Assembly (NCBI RefSeq): GCF_028389875.1
Contig: NC_084665.1
Location: 17,764,001 to 17,828,000 of the forward strand
From: Rhea pennata
Taxonomy: Eukaryota > Chordata > Aves > Rheiformes > Rheidae
DNA length: 64,000 nucleotides
Direction of reading: 5' to 3'
Shown in pieces: positions 38,501-50,950 of this stretch. The notes under the pieces were generated by a model. The model was not told the DNA's origin. It was given only the letters and a program-made list of their open reading frames with translations, and did no database searches. Each line of letters opens with the position of its first letter. The first letter of the stretch is position 1. Made by a program: the position numbers and the translations under genes.

Positions 38501-41470
38501 AAAAGCTAAGGCTGTGGAGACTGTGAGTTACTCAGAATAGTGAATAAAATCTGTAGTTAAACCAGGTTTGTGGATCCCTATACAACACTGCTACAACTTC
38601 ACTTCGATTAAAGACACTGAGCACTGCTAGGCTCTACCACATAAATGAATAATTTGTATTTTACGAAAACAAGGCTTCATTACTTTAAACCAACTGTTTA
38701 ACAGAACTGGAATTCAGCCTGTACATGTACTCTTACAAGCAATGAAATACAACAAGGAGAAAAACAGGAGTGGAAATTCCCCATCTCAGCCTTGGTGAGT
38801 TGCTGACACCGCAAGAAGCCACACCAACACAACAAATGTTGGAGGACTATTAGCAAGTTTGTTACCTTCAGCAGGATTAGCAACAAGCCATTTGGTAACA
38901 GATCTTTAGGAGCTAGGAACCAGCTCTACCCTGTGCCAACTTAAAGGCAGTAGTTTTTGTCCCTTATTCTGCCTAAGTGCTAGAATTTGCAAGGTTTCTC
39001 AAATTCAGTAAAGCTGCTGTTATTACTCTGCAAGAAAACCATCCCTTAGTCTATAAATGAACTGCCAGATGTCCTGGCAACAAAGTCATCCAGCTGATGT
39101 ATAACACAAAGCACAGTTTTGCAGCAGGCTGTTCCTGAAGAAGTCTCAGCTCTGCCAGAAGCCAGGTTCATGGGAACAAGCTGTATTAAATATCTCTAGC
39201 CCCTCAAAGATGGCATTCTACCTTTTCCAAAACCACAATGTACAGCTGTCATTTTATTATCACTACTCACAAAGCACAGCTGAGAGAGAGATCTGACTTC
39301 TTTTCAACTTAAAAGACAGACTTTTCTTTCTGGTAGAGCACTGCACACAGCCTCGACCTCTTACTGTTAAAAGACAGAAGTGGTGTATTCCCATGCAAGT
39401 TTCACAAGTATTGTGGAATAAACCTCCCTGGTAGTCAACATCAAACTGTTTTGTATCACTGCTAACAGGTCCTGCTAATGGCATCAGCGCCAAATCGACA
39501 GGGGAACTTCCACAAGGTCAACTAGGCTCACTCACCTACCAAAAGCTGAAAGTGGGGTACCTCTTACAGAGCCAGTTCTGGGAAACCAGGACCACTTTGA
39601 CCACCTTCTTATTAAAGCTGTCCTAGACCTATCAGCAAACCTCTCTGCCTGGTAGGAATTTGTCTGTCTGCACCAACCCACTCGAGAGCAGCTACTCAAC
39701 AGAGCTTTTCTGTGCATCTTGCCACTTGCATCTCATGTAGTAAAGCGCCACTGCACCCTGAACCAGTATGTTTTGCATGCACTTGTGCTGTACATCCATT
39801 TACCACTTCACAAAACGTCAACAGTACTAAGACAGTAAAAAGGCACAATACAGCATCCACAGGCACACTGATACCTCAGGTTAGGACAACCTTCTGCAGA
39901 ACTAAATATACATTTTTAGTTGATTTTATAGTCCTACAGAAGTAAGTCATCTAAACTGGTATATTTGAGAAGACATGGAACTTGACAGCATTGCAGCAAA
40001 TCCTTAGTAGACTTAAAAAAAATTACTATGCATTGTCCAAGCCTGAGGAGGAGGAAATAATTTTTGATTCAGGAGAAGAGATTTTTAATCTCATCACGGC
40101 TATGGCAAATGAGAGCAGCTTTGTAACTGTACTCTCTGCAATAAGTTCAGGGCATGCAGCCTTAGTAATAGAACAGTAATATTTGTGTGGACTACACATA
40201 ATTTTTTGCCAACGTATTTAAGCTCTGTGAGAGTACTAAATAAAAACAAAAAACATTAAAAACCTTTTTTTACATGCAGGCAGCTATACCAATATTAAAC
40301 TCTTCTATTGGTTTTGCTTATTTCTGTGCATTTACAAGAAGTGTATCTACATCACGGATTATACTTAAATACATCAGTGTATACATAGTGCTGTTAAAAC
40401 AGCACAAGAATTTCACATATAAACGACAGCCACTACTCACATATGCCAGTTTATTGTAAAATTTCAAGTCAGCATATATGCAGCCTAGGACCAAAAAAAA
40501 AAAAAAGTGTGCATGTACTAAAGGGAACAACAACAACAAAAATCCTGGTACAACTAATGAAAAGCCAGTGACAAAAAGCTGCAAGTGTTAAGAACACTGA
40601 CCAGGAGCATTAAAAGCATGACACCAGACCATTTTTCCATTAATCCAACCTCCAGCCCCCTCCCCGCCCTCCCTCCTCTCCTTTGTCTCCCGCTCTCCTA
40701 CACAATATTCCGTCCATCTCACAAGACCTGCTTTTCAGATCGGAGGTCAGATTTAAATCCCCAAAGCACAGCAAAAGGCCTATATTTGATTACAATGCTA
40801 TATGATGTCACGTATCCAAGACAACTGAGGCATTATGGTCTCCTGGGGATAAAACTGCCTCTTGGTCATAGATTTAGGCAACCCGGCATGTGACTGATCC
40901 GTTTGTCTCCAGACGAAAAATGCGTGCAGCTGCGCTCCCCAGCAAAACACATCACCGAAACAAAAGGGCCAAAGAACCTTTCTCACAGGGCAGCACACAC
41001 AGCAGGGACGGTCTCTCCCACTCCTCCTGCCTTGAAAATACTGAGGGAAAAAAATAATCAGAAGAATGATCATTTACAGGTTTAAAAAGGTGCTCAGCAT
41101 CTTATTAAAAATCAGTTTGAAGAACAGAGCATTTGGAAACCTGTAGGCTTACAGATTTCTTTTTAATCTTGGTATGTGTATGGCTCAACAGAAAATAAAG
41201 GGTTTCCAGGTATTTACTGGAATATTTTCAGGCTTCTCTCATTTTTAATGACCCTTTAATGTTAACACTCTCCAAAACCCTGTGATCTAACTAGGGGAGG
41301 GGGGAAAGTAGTAAAATCTAATGAAAAGATCCAATATAAGAAGTTAAAAATTACTCTATAAAATTTTAAAAGGGAAAGAAATAAAAACGTATCAAAGCTG
41401 GGGTGGGGGCAGGCGGGAGCAGGAGGTGAGAAGGAGGGACGGATTTCATCCAATTTTCTAATTTATACGA

Positions 41471-41542
41471 GGTTTTTTAATATTAAATATTTAATATTTT
41501 TATATTAACAATTTAATATAAAACAAGGGTTTTTTAATATTA
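41471..41542. repeat. AT-rich palindromic segment with duplicated GGTTTTTTAATATTA
   Basis: The 15-mer occurs at 41471-41485 and 41528-41542. Between them lies AT-only, partly self-complementary sequence. Confidence 0.8.
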
Positions 41543-43757
41543 TATACACACATGCACACACAAGAGAATTTTTGTGTAAAGTAAGTAACTTCAATGAAAA
41601 TTATGCTTACACTTACATATGACCAAACAGCAATCCAGATTCTGTGCAGATGGGCCTTCAATGTTTGATCTCAGAATCTTTGAGCCATTTACTATAACTC
41701 TGTCCACAAAGAATTTAAAATTGTGAAGCCCTTCCAAAGACATTAGTCAGTTTTGGACACAGCTCCTTGTGCCTCAGATTTAAAATATGCACGTCAGAAC
41801 AGTTTGAATATAATACAACTATTTGATTTAGCAGAAAAGTTGGGAAGGGAACAACAGCAAAATCTAAACTATTAAAAAAAAATCTTGATGTTTCTGGAGG
41901 AAAAAAGCTTGGTGTCTCAGGAGAAAGCATTTTTAAGAAAAATGCTTTATAGCCAGTAACAGCTTTTCAAGAAGTACCAAGTCTTACTTTTTAAATTCAG
42001 CACAGCTAACTTGCTAAACAAAATAAAAAGAATGTAAACCATTGATAAGTTCACAACTGAGCCATCTGAGCAAATGCCTTGCAAAATAATTCTGATGCTA
42101 ATTTCCTTTTCAAGATAACTGACACATTTCTCTTCCATCCTCTGGAAACAGAAGTGAATATTCTCATTGCCACATTTCAGCTGATATCAGTAACAATCTA
42201 CCAAACTCTAGAAAACATGCTATCTTTTTCAAGCAGCTTTTCTGTCTTCATCAGCATTAAAATATCAGAACTCCCAAGTTTCAGATGAAAACCAACAATT
42301 TGAAGTTTTTACTGAAGTGACCCTGTGCAAGATATAAGAGCAACATCAAAGCCATAACACAAAGTAACTACTGTATTACAAGTACAACTCTGAAATCACA
42401 CAGCTTTCATCGATTTCTATTTTCGAGCAACTACTACTGAAGAATTCCTTACAGTCTACATTTTGATCAGAGTTTTTCAAGACTCTTTGGTGCCCAGTGA
42501 GGACATGGGCTTAGACATTGGCATTGAAGTATGGCTCATTTTCTTTCAAACAGTATTCTGAAAGCTCTGTAAGCAGGACACTAGAAAGGCTAAAACCTCA
42601 ATAATCATTTAGTATCCATATGTACTGAGACATGCCAACATGTATGTAGTACCCACAGACACCCTCAGAAACACACAGGCATTGCATAATAAGCTAGCTA
42701 CTTTTGACCTGTGTAGGTCAACAGCAGACATGAAGAACCAATGCAAACTAAAGCTAAGCTCTTAGTTCTGATTGCCCCTGTTTTAAAAACAAAAACAAAC
42801 AAAAAACCCCAAACTCCTCCCCTCCCATCTGCCAAAATTGCTGGCTATCTTTCTCTTGATTGTACTCTGCAACTGTTTAACTTAAGCTTTCTTTTTTTAC
42901 TTTATATTGAAATAAACCCTCTATTCATAATGGCTGTACCATAATATTATCTTTTATTCTACACAGTATCCACACAATACGATGACTGGGCCAGCCAGGT
43001 ATTTTTGTTTAGCAAAAATATCTAGTTTATCATACAGAGCCTTGTACTTTAAAAGGCATACGTTCAAATATACATTTGAATACATATATAATTTATATAT
43101 TCTTTTTTTATATATTTATCTATTGAATAAATATATATCTTGAATAAATAAATAAATGCTACAGAAGGTAGTCTGAAAGTAAAACAAAACAAAACAGGTA
43201 CCTGTGTTAAAAAACAAGATACTTGAGATTTCTCATGTAGTATATTCAAAAGTCCAGAAGCATATGAGCTTGTACTTTGACTAGTCAACATTCCCAAAAC
43301 AAACCTATTTGCTGATAACTGGTCTAGTGATTTTGGCTCACAGACCAGAGGCTGAGGGTTAAGTAATTACTGCCGGTGTTTGCAACAGGCTTCCCAGCTC
43401 CCACTCAGTTTTATTCTGTATGAGTTTTTCAGTCATTAAGTTCTCTTTAAAAATGGTAATAATCTTTTAGGCAACTACATAACTGCCCCAAATCTAAGCA
43501 GAATATAATGCAGGAAGACATGTCAAAATGAAAGTAAACAAGGGACCACGCACTAACCAGGAAACTAAAAGTAGCTATAGACTCAAGACTGGAACGCACT
43601 AAAAATAAATGAAAAAAGCAACAAAACATAAGCTGGTACAGCAGACAGGGTTTGGGAGTATGTCAAGTTACACGCCATGGAGTTCACAGTATAAATGTAA
43701 CTGTTACCCATACAAAAAACATTGGTGGGACCCCCAATTTGCATAAAATGCATAAGT

Positions 43758-43796
43758 AAAATAATACAGAGATCAAGCAAAATAATACAGAGATCA
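43758..43796. repeat. 21-bp tandem duplication
   Basis: AAAATAATACAGAGATCA occurs at 43758-43775 and again at 43779-43796 with identical sequence, so it is a recent small duplication. Confidence 0.9.
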
Positions 43797-46722
43797 CTGT
43801 ATTATGATCAGAGAGCACTGCCTGAATACCACCAATTCAACAGTTAATAGATGGAGAATGCTCTCACTACAATGAAGTTGGAGACATACAACCACGCTGC
43901 TGAAGGGCTTATTGAGTTGTGCTGATCTGTTGCTCTGATGTGGGCAAACCAGATTCAGCACCAGTTACAGAGGAAGAATGGAGCTGCATTTTACCCACTC
44001 TCTCACGGACAGTGGCTAGCATACAGAAATAATCACAGAAATTGTAGTCCTTAGACCTTATCTTAAGCCAGTATCACTATACTATATTTCAAAATTGTTC
44101 CATTAATAAGTTCAAAGTGGCAGCGTTAGCCAATTTACACCAGAAATACCATTCTGCAAGACGGCCAAGGTGTATGAGGATGACTGACCCAAGTAAATTA
44201 TATTAGGATTTTCTACCAGCAGGAATGAGGTAAAAACAAGGCTGTCACTCGCCCAACTTATAATCTAGTCTTTACAAAGAATATAGAAGGAAAGAGGGGA
44301 GAAATTTTCTGCAGCTATAATAATCAGTTTAACAAAAAAGTGCCTAACACACTCTAACCTTTGAAGAAAAATAAATTAAAAAAAAAGAGAGTTCTAAGTT
44401 CAGACCTTTGAGATTTTTCTCAGTTTAAAACTGAACATAATTGAAAAAAAGCCAAAATCTGCATAATGATTTTTAGTATAAACCTTCTTATGTATGCAAA
44501 TTCCAAGCTTCCCTAAAATAATTCTTGTACATAAGTAATCATTGCGTAATACGGATATTTCTGTCCTAAACACAAGAGGTAGTCCTCCCAAGTTACTGAC
44601 TTGACAGACCTCCAGGCACTCAGCATGAAGTAGCAGTCAGCAGCTCTTTTCAAGAGAGAATACATTCTTGTGGTCGCGCTTCTGGAGCTATAACATTTTA
44701 AAGGAAGGAGACAAAATACCCAGTCCATAAGGATGCTATCCAGTATCAGACAGCAGTTCTTCCAAACCAAGTAATTTATTACCTAAACATGGGCAAATTG
44801 TCTCCCACTTGTTGACTTGAATTGTATTTTGCAAGTACCCTGAGATACTGCTTTATACTTTTACCTAACATGGTAAGGAAGAGTAAGAAAGTTGTTCATT
44901 CCATAATGCATACTCAGAACATTAAGTTGGAAGGTACATCCAATATGATAGGGAATGAATAAACACATATATCACACATAAAGGCCCAATTAAAGAAAGT
45001 TTCTCAGACATTTCTTGTTTTCCTTATGAATTTCTTTTCTATGAGCCAAAGAAGCTGCTGGTATCTGTGAAAAGACATACACACACTACACACACAGAAT
45101 CAGACAGCAACCAATTCTTTAATTTGTTATACTGGAATATGGACAAGGTTTACAGTTGGCAAGTGCACACTTGCCTAAAGACAAAGCGAAGTGCTTAAAT
45201 GAGTCACTAAGTGCCAATGACAGCAGAATTTCTGCACAGGAAGTTACACAACACCATTTTAATTTTCAAGCAGTGAGGCACAAAAGGTAGACTGAGGAAC
45301 TTGGCTCGTTCTATCCATTTCCCTTAAAAAAATTAACTGGTTGTAACTAACACAGAAACATCATCTGTACCAGCTTATACATAATATATCTCATTACATG
45401 AGAGGGGAAACAACAATAAAAGCAAGCTTAAGGACCCAAATAGAAGAAAACGGACAAAATTTACACCTATGCTAATAGGTAATAAGTATGCCTTGCTCCA
45501 GCCATAAAGCTGACACCCTTTACTTACAGGGACAAAAAAAGTGATGGGCTGCTTTTCATTGATTCACCATCTGGAGAGGAAAGCTATATTTCTGCATAGC
45601 TAACTTTTCACCTTGGTGTTGCAGTAAGAATATCCCATTGGACAGAATGGCATAAGAGACGTATAGCAATAGTGACCACGGAGAGACCATCGGACCCTTC
45701 TGTTCTGTGACCTTCTAAATTATAATCTAGCTATGCAGCAATCCAGTTTATCCTGATGCGTTATTACTAACATGGGAACATGTATTTGGCAAAAACTTTC
45801 AAGTGTCTGGCATATTTCCTCCCACAAATATCAACTCCTTTTAACCCCAACAATGAGTAGCCAAGGAATGATGAAGGTGGAATTATAACCTTAATGAAAG
45901 GGCATATGCAGTTCTACTGCTTTTATGGGAACCAGTATTTCTACGCAAGAACTGCATTAGTTTCTAATTGGTTTAAACTAAATCCATATACAGCACCTAA
46001 ATCAAATTATCTTGTCCACTAAAAGAGTTTGCCTTTACTCAACATGTCAGGATTTCAAGCCAATCCAGTTGAGCAAGCAGAGCCTGCATTTAATAAAGAT
46101 GGTAAAAAATGAGACTCACAAGCCTCTGTGAGTGATTTTCTTTCCCAGCCACAACACTTGTTTGTCCATGAGTCCTTTTTCCAGTTTGATAGTCTATGGC
46201 ACATCCTTTTTATCTGTTAAGACACTTACTGGACTAGCACATTCTTACACCAAGATAGTTGTTGGCAATGCTGACACCTTCCACCACCAGCTCCCCAGAG
46301 GAAAAAGAAAGGTTCTGCAAGAAGAAAAAACACTGGCAGCTGGAGCTGCTGAATTAGTTCACTCCTTGTTTGACATCCATTTTGGATCAAAAATATTTTA
46401 CTTCTGAGCTAACCAATCCCTACAAAGCTCTTCCAGTACAGCTTAGGCAGCACTACTTAAAGAGGTCACGATTTCATCCTCTGGTCAAGATCATGACAAC
46501 AAAGACATCAGACACAGACAGCAACCAAGTTTTATTCTGTCAAAATGTAAGCGCACTTAGAACTGACTGCCTAAAGTGTTAGGGGTTCAGTGCCTCCAGC
46601 TCCTCCAAATCCCTCTGCTCCCAAAAGGTGCTCTGCAACTAGAACCAACTCAGCATCTTCATCACACTCTGCAAGTGGAAACATGATTTACACTGGAGTT
46701 CAGTTTATAGCTGTATCCCCCC

Positions 46723-46723
<1 letters not shown>

Positions 46724-46763
<40 letters not shown>
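46724..46763. repeat. poly-A tract of 40 bp
   Basis: There are 40 consecutive A after a run of C. No retrocopied sequence is recognisable upstream. Confidence 0.85.
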
Positions 46764-46765
<2 letters not shown>

Positions 46766-49700
46766 AAAGATGAAAGCAAATCCAGAAAACCTCTCTATGT
46801 ATTTCAGGTAGCTCAGACACATGAAGTAAGAATTTTCATCTCCTCCCTACTTCTGTGAAACTCACGTTACAGCCTGACAATTCTTTTAAACCTGCATAAG
46901 CAACAACAACCGCCAGAAGAAGCATTTCTTCCTTTCTCACCACCCTGGCTGCTCATTCCCACCCTTACATGGATTCAGTGTTGGCAGAATCAGTGATGTG
47001 TAGAACTGGATCAAAGGATGGAGCTGGAAAAAACTAAGGTCGGAGCAGAGAGATAGTTGTAACCCAGACCAGTTCCTGTCTCATCTGTTGAACAGCCGTA
47101 CTGCGAAGAGAGCAAGGTTAGAACATATGAGATACGGATGCTACTGTGGTGGCATTGTGAGTTTAAAGTATAAGTCAACCTCCTGTGTCAGACTCCATAG
47201 TGAGGACACTGCTCTTACATCCTGCATGCCAGCAGTCCCCGTAACCTGAATGCAATGAATAAAGAACACACAACTTGCTACTGTCCTTCTTGTTTCCCTC
47301 AAGTAAGAGTACTTAACTGTCAGAGTATGCAATACTTTTCCCCAGTCCACCTACTACATGTTCAGCCAACTCCAAGATGTTGTTGATACTTACTAACAAA
47401 CAATAGATACTTAAGAAACATGTCACCCTAGAAATCAGTTGTGACAATTCATCATCTTATTCCATAAACAGCACAGGAGAACTAGTATATCCTGCACAGT
47501 ATTCTGCAGCTAGGTGTACGAAAGCTCTTCCCAACATCAGAGACAGATAGATATGAGTCAGACCTGAGTAGAAGCCATATTGCTACAGCAGCATGATGCT
47601 GAGTTCAAAAATAATATACATTGCCTTTCAGTTAAGTTCATTAGCTCAAGCTCCGTGCCACATTAATTGCTACTATGACTTTCAATTCAGAGCTGACTTT
47701 TTCCAGCTGTCTTAGAGCCAGGGAAATATGAATTAGCACCTGCCTAAAAAAATACCAACTAGACAAACTATTGCTGGTTTTATGACATATTATAATGCCA
47801 GTCTAATTTATCTTGTATCACATCAGACTCATAGGGGGGGAAAGAAAGATCTAAACCCAACAAAGCAGAAGCTGATTTAAATGATTCATGTATCAGTATA
47901 CTACAACCTAATCACTACCAAATCACTACCAAAGTCCATTTAAATGTAAGTCCATCAATAAGAAGGATATATAGTGTCAAAATTATCATGACTTAGTGAG
48001 CAGATATGTCAGCAGAATGAGTCTATAAAGCTTCTAGACCATTCTGAATATGGAGAATACGTTTTACTCTAACCAATGTGAATTTAATCAAAAGTATCTC
48101 ACATGATTTAATCTAAAGTATTTAACCTGGCAAGTGCAATAGGCTAAGAGAACACACACAGCTCAGTTACTCAGGGCTCCAGTGGACATGCAGAAAAAGA
48201 TTAAAATGAGATTGCTGCAACTGCTACTGTCCCCAGGTATCTGCTTGAATCCTTCTGACAGACATTGCATGACCAAGGCAAGCAATAGTAAGTTACTCCA
48301 TCAGTTGACTCCATAAAAGGTATTTTTAAGCAAACAAGGCCAAAACAACACTGTGCAAATGAAGACACAACATTATTTTGATTAGGTAACAGTTATATCC
48401 CCTCAAAAAAAAATGAATTTAAGTAACAGAGAAAAGATGACAGGTAATTCTAGTTGTTAAAAAAATAAAAAGGATAATTTCATATCTCACACATCATTGT
48501 TTGAAGCTATTTTTCTACTAATTCAAGGTCTCGCCGCTAAACTTGTGCTGAATTAGAGGTTAGGCACAAGCCTAATCAGGTTATCTTCACAGTCTTCAAG
48601 TAAAACAGAATTCGGTGTTTTCAGCTACTACTTTATGTTTTGCATAAAGCGTTTCTCACAAAATGTTTTCTCTAGCCAGTCACCAAGATGAGGTTTATTG
48701 GACCCTGCTCAAGATTACTCCTTATTTTCTGTTAAAAAATCTTTAAAAATCTTAAAATTTTTAAAATTAAAATCTTTAAAATTAAAAATCTTTGTTTTGG
48801 CCTTAACAGAATCCAGATCTCTGTGAACAAAAAACCAAAATTCAGAGGCCAGCAGCATTTGCATATTTGAAGAAGAAAAGGGTGTAAATGCAGCATTACA
48901 CAGTTCAGAAGCCACCGAGGCACCTGAGTGTCAAACTCCACCTCACACACCTAAGAGTAAGAAAACTCTGAATCACAATGTGAGAACTCAACCTTGTGTT
49001 AAATACGTAAGAAAAGGCTTTCAGTTCTTTTGATATAATCTATACGACACTTTTAGCAGAGCGAAGCGTGTTATTTCTCCCTCGCGTTTTTTAAAATGTG
49101 ATTTTGGTATCAACAGTTTAAACTCTTGCATTCCCGTAGGAAAACTCTACCAATCTTGTCAAACACAAAAACAGAGATTCATAGGCACCACGCACGGTGG
49201 AATAAACTGAAACGCTTACTGCTTGTTTAACTGAATCACCACAACACTGACAGCTCCGGAATTTTATACTTGCGATCCTGTCAAAACTCTTGAAATTTGT
49301 AAGAAAAAAACAACAACAGCAAAAACCACCGAAGCCACTGGCTGCTGGGGCCTCCCCGGCTGTGTCCCCAAAGCATGCTCGGTGGGGAGGACGCTGGCTC
49401 TTAAATTAAAAAGGGGCTGGGGGGGGAGGTTAAAGGTAGGAGCCGCGGGGCCGCGCGGTCGCTCGCCGCGGCCAGGTGCCGCCATGAGCCGCGCAGGGAG
49501 GCGCCGCCCGCCCGCCCGCGCGCGCGGCCAGCGGCGCACAATGGCCGGCGCCGCCCGGCACCCGCCGCCCTCCCGGCCGCGGCGGGCGCAGGCAGAGCGG
49601 GAACGGGGCCGCGGCCCGGCGCGGCCGCGCTGCCCCCCCCGCCCGCCAGCGGCAGCGCGGCGGGGGGCGCCATTTCGCGGGCCCGGCACTGCCCCGCCGC

Positions 49701-50262
49701 CCCCCCCCCCCCCAAGGCCGCCGCGAGGAGCGGGGCGACCCCCCCGCCACCGCAGCGACCCCCGGGACAGCCGCTCCGCTGATGTTTCAACCTCTTAGGA
49801 CCAAAAAAAAAAAAAGGAAGATAAAAGATAAATGAAAAGAGACCCCCCCCCCGAACACTCACACGCATTATCCCTCACTTGCTCGAGCGGCGCCCAGCGC
49901 ACGCTCACGCCTTCCTGCTCCTCGCAAAGCCACTTCTCTGACACATTTCAAAATCCCGTGTCCCCCCTTCCTCCTCCTCCTCCCGCCTGCCCGTAACAGG
50001 CGGCACCGTGGCGACACGCGCCTCGCCGCGGGCCCCACGCGGGCCCCCACGCGGGCGCGGGCGCCCCTTCCCCGCACCGCCCCCGAGCGGGACGCGCGGC
50101 GCCACTTCAGCGCCGCGTGCTGTTTCCCCATTAAAGCCGTTCAGAGTGCTTAAAAAAAAGAGAAAAAAAACATAAAAGAAATAAAAAAGAAAGAAAGGAG
50201 ACCGCAGCCGACGGAACGGGGCGCGCCCCGCGGACGCCCGCCGCCGCCCCGCGCTCACTCAC

Positions 50263-50420
50263 CGCGCTCATGAAGCCGTGCGGCCGGGCGGCGCACGCAA
50301 TATGGCAGCGGGGGGATGTGTCAGGGCGCAGCAGCTGCTGCTCCCTGCGCAGCGGCGGCGGCGGCGCCTCCCTCCCCCGCCTCCCCATAGCAACGAGGCG
50401 CCCAAGCCGCCAACCCCTCC
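50263..50420 (-). other. FOXN2: candidate FOXN2 non-coding first exon
   Basis: The right-hand (5') limit is unknown and the value given is nominal. The 3' limit is set by the donor GCG|GTGAGTGAG. If joined to 30127, an upstream ATG at 50271-50269 would open a 14-codon frame that overlaps the FOXN2 start codon out of frame and stops shortly inside it. Confidence 0.35.
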
Positions 50421-50430
50421 TCCCCCCGCC

Positions 50431-50485
50431 GCGCCGCGCCGCGCCGCGCCCCGCCGGCCCGGCCCGGCCCGGCCCGGCCCGGCCC
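50431..50485 (-). repeat. GCGCC and GGGCC pentamer repeats in CpG island
   Basis: Four GCGCC units (50431-50450) are followed by six GGCCC units (50456-50485) on the plus strand. On the FOXN2 strand the latter reads GGGCC x6, with G-triplets that could form a G-quadruplex near the transcription start. Confidence 0.85.
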
Positions 50486-50600
50486 GGCGGCCACCGAGCC
50501 CGAGCTCGCCCCGGGGCCGGGCGCCGCCGGCCGCGGAGGGGCGGCGGGGGTGCTCCCGGCTCCGCGCCGCCGCTGTAGGGGGGAAGGTGCAGGACACGCT

Positions 50601-50950
50601 GTGGGGCCTGGGGCGCTGTCCTGGCGTGGGGCTAGGCCATCTCACCATGGGCCTAGGCCCTCCTAGCATGGGGCCAGGGACACTGCCCCGGTGTGCGGCT
50701 ACCGTGTCCCCCCATGGGGCTTGCAACACTGCCCCGGCATGGGGCTTGGACACGTCCCACCACGGGGCCATGGCCATCTCACCGTGGGGCCTGTGACACC
50801 ATCCCTCTGTGGGGCCGTGGCCGTCCTGCTGTGGGGCCTGTGACGCTGCCTCAGCATGGGGCCTAGGTCATCCCACCGCGGGGCTTCAGCCATCCCAGAA
50901 CAGGGCCCGGGACGCTGTCCCCGCACGGGGCAGAGGCCGTCCCGCCGTGG
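50601..50950. repeat. two-unit minisatellite, 22 and 25 bp
   Basis: About 14 diverged units each begin GGGGCC or GGGGCT. Two length classes recur: 25 bp with a GTGACGCTG-like middle, and 22 bp with a GTCATCCCACC-like middle, often alternating. The open frames read from it on both strands are artefacts of the repeat. Confidence 0.85.

Larger units (their letters stand above)
30128..50262 (-). other. FOXN2: FOXN2 5' intron
   Basis: The stretch between the CpG-island exon candidate and the start-codon exon is about 20 kb. It holds CR1 copy 1, a possible non-coding exon or recursive splice site near 35.4 kb, simple repeats and a 40-A tract. I found no other coding gene; open frames are short and without domains. 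Its right end depends on the exon 1 call at 50263. Confidence 0.55.
49440..50590 (-). promoter_or_regulatory. FOXN2: CpG island, likely FOXN2 promoter and first exon
   Basis: Over about 1.1 kb the sequence is dense in CpG and GC, in sharp contrast to the AT-rich flanks. It lies upstream of FOXN2 in the right orientation. YY1-like motifs occur in both orientations: GAAATGGCGCC on the minus strand near 49666-49676 and AATATGGCAGC on the plus strand at 50299-50309. This suggests a bidirectional promoter. A donor GCG|GTGAGTGAG at 50263/50262 on the minus strand is a good end for a non-coding exon 1. The long open frames on both strands reflect GC bias. Confidence 0.7.

Noticed and set aside
44900..44955. 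Very short CR1-like segment (CATTAAGTTGGAAGGTACATCC)
   Set aside because: It resembles a reversed CR1 tail but is too short and diverged to support without an alignment.
49264..50796. Long open frames on both strands (up to 172 codons) in the CpG island
   Set aside because: They overlap on both strands, are low-complexity Pro/Arg/Ala/Gly sequence and reflect GC bias with few stops. No domain is recognisable.
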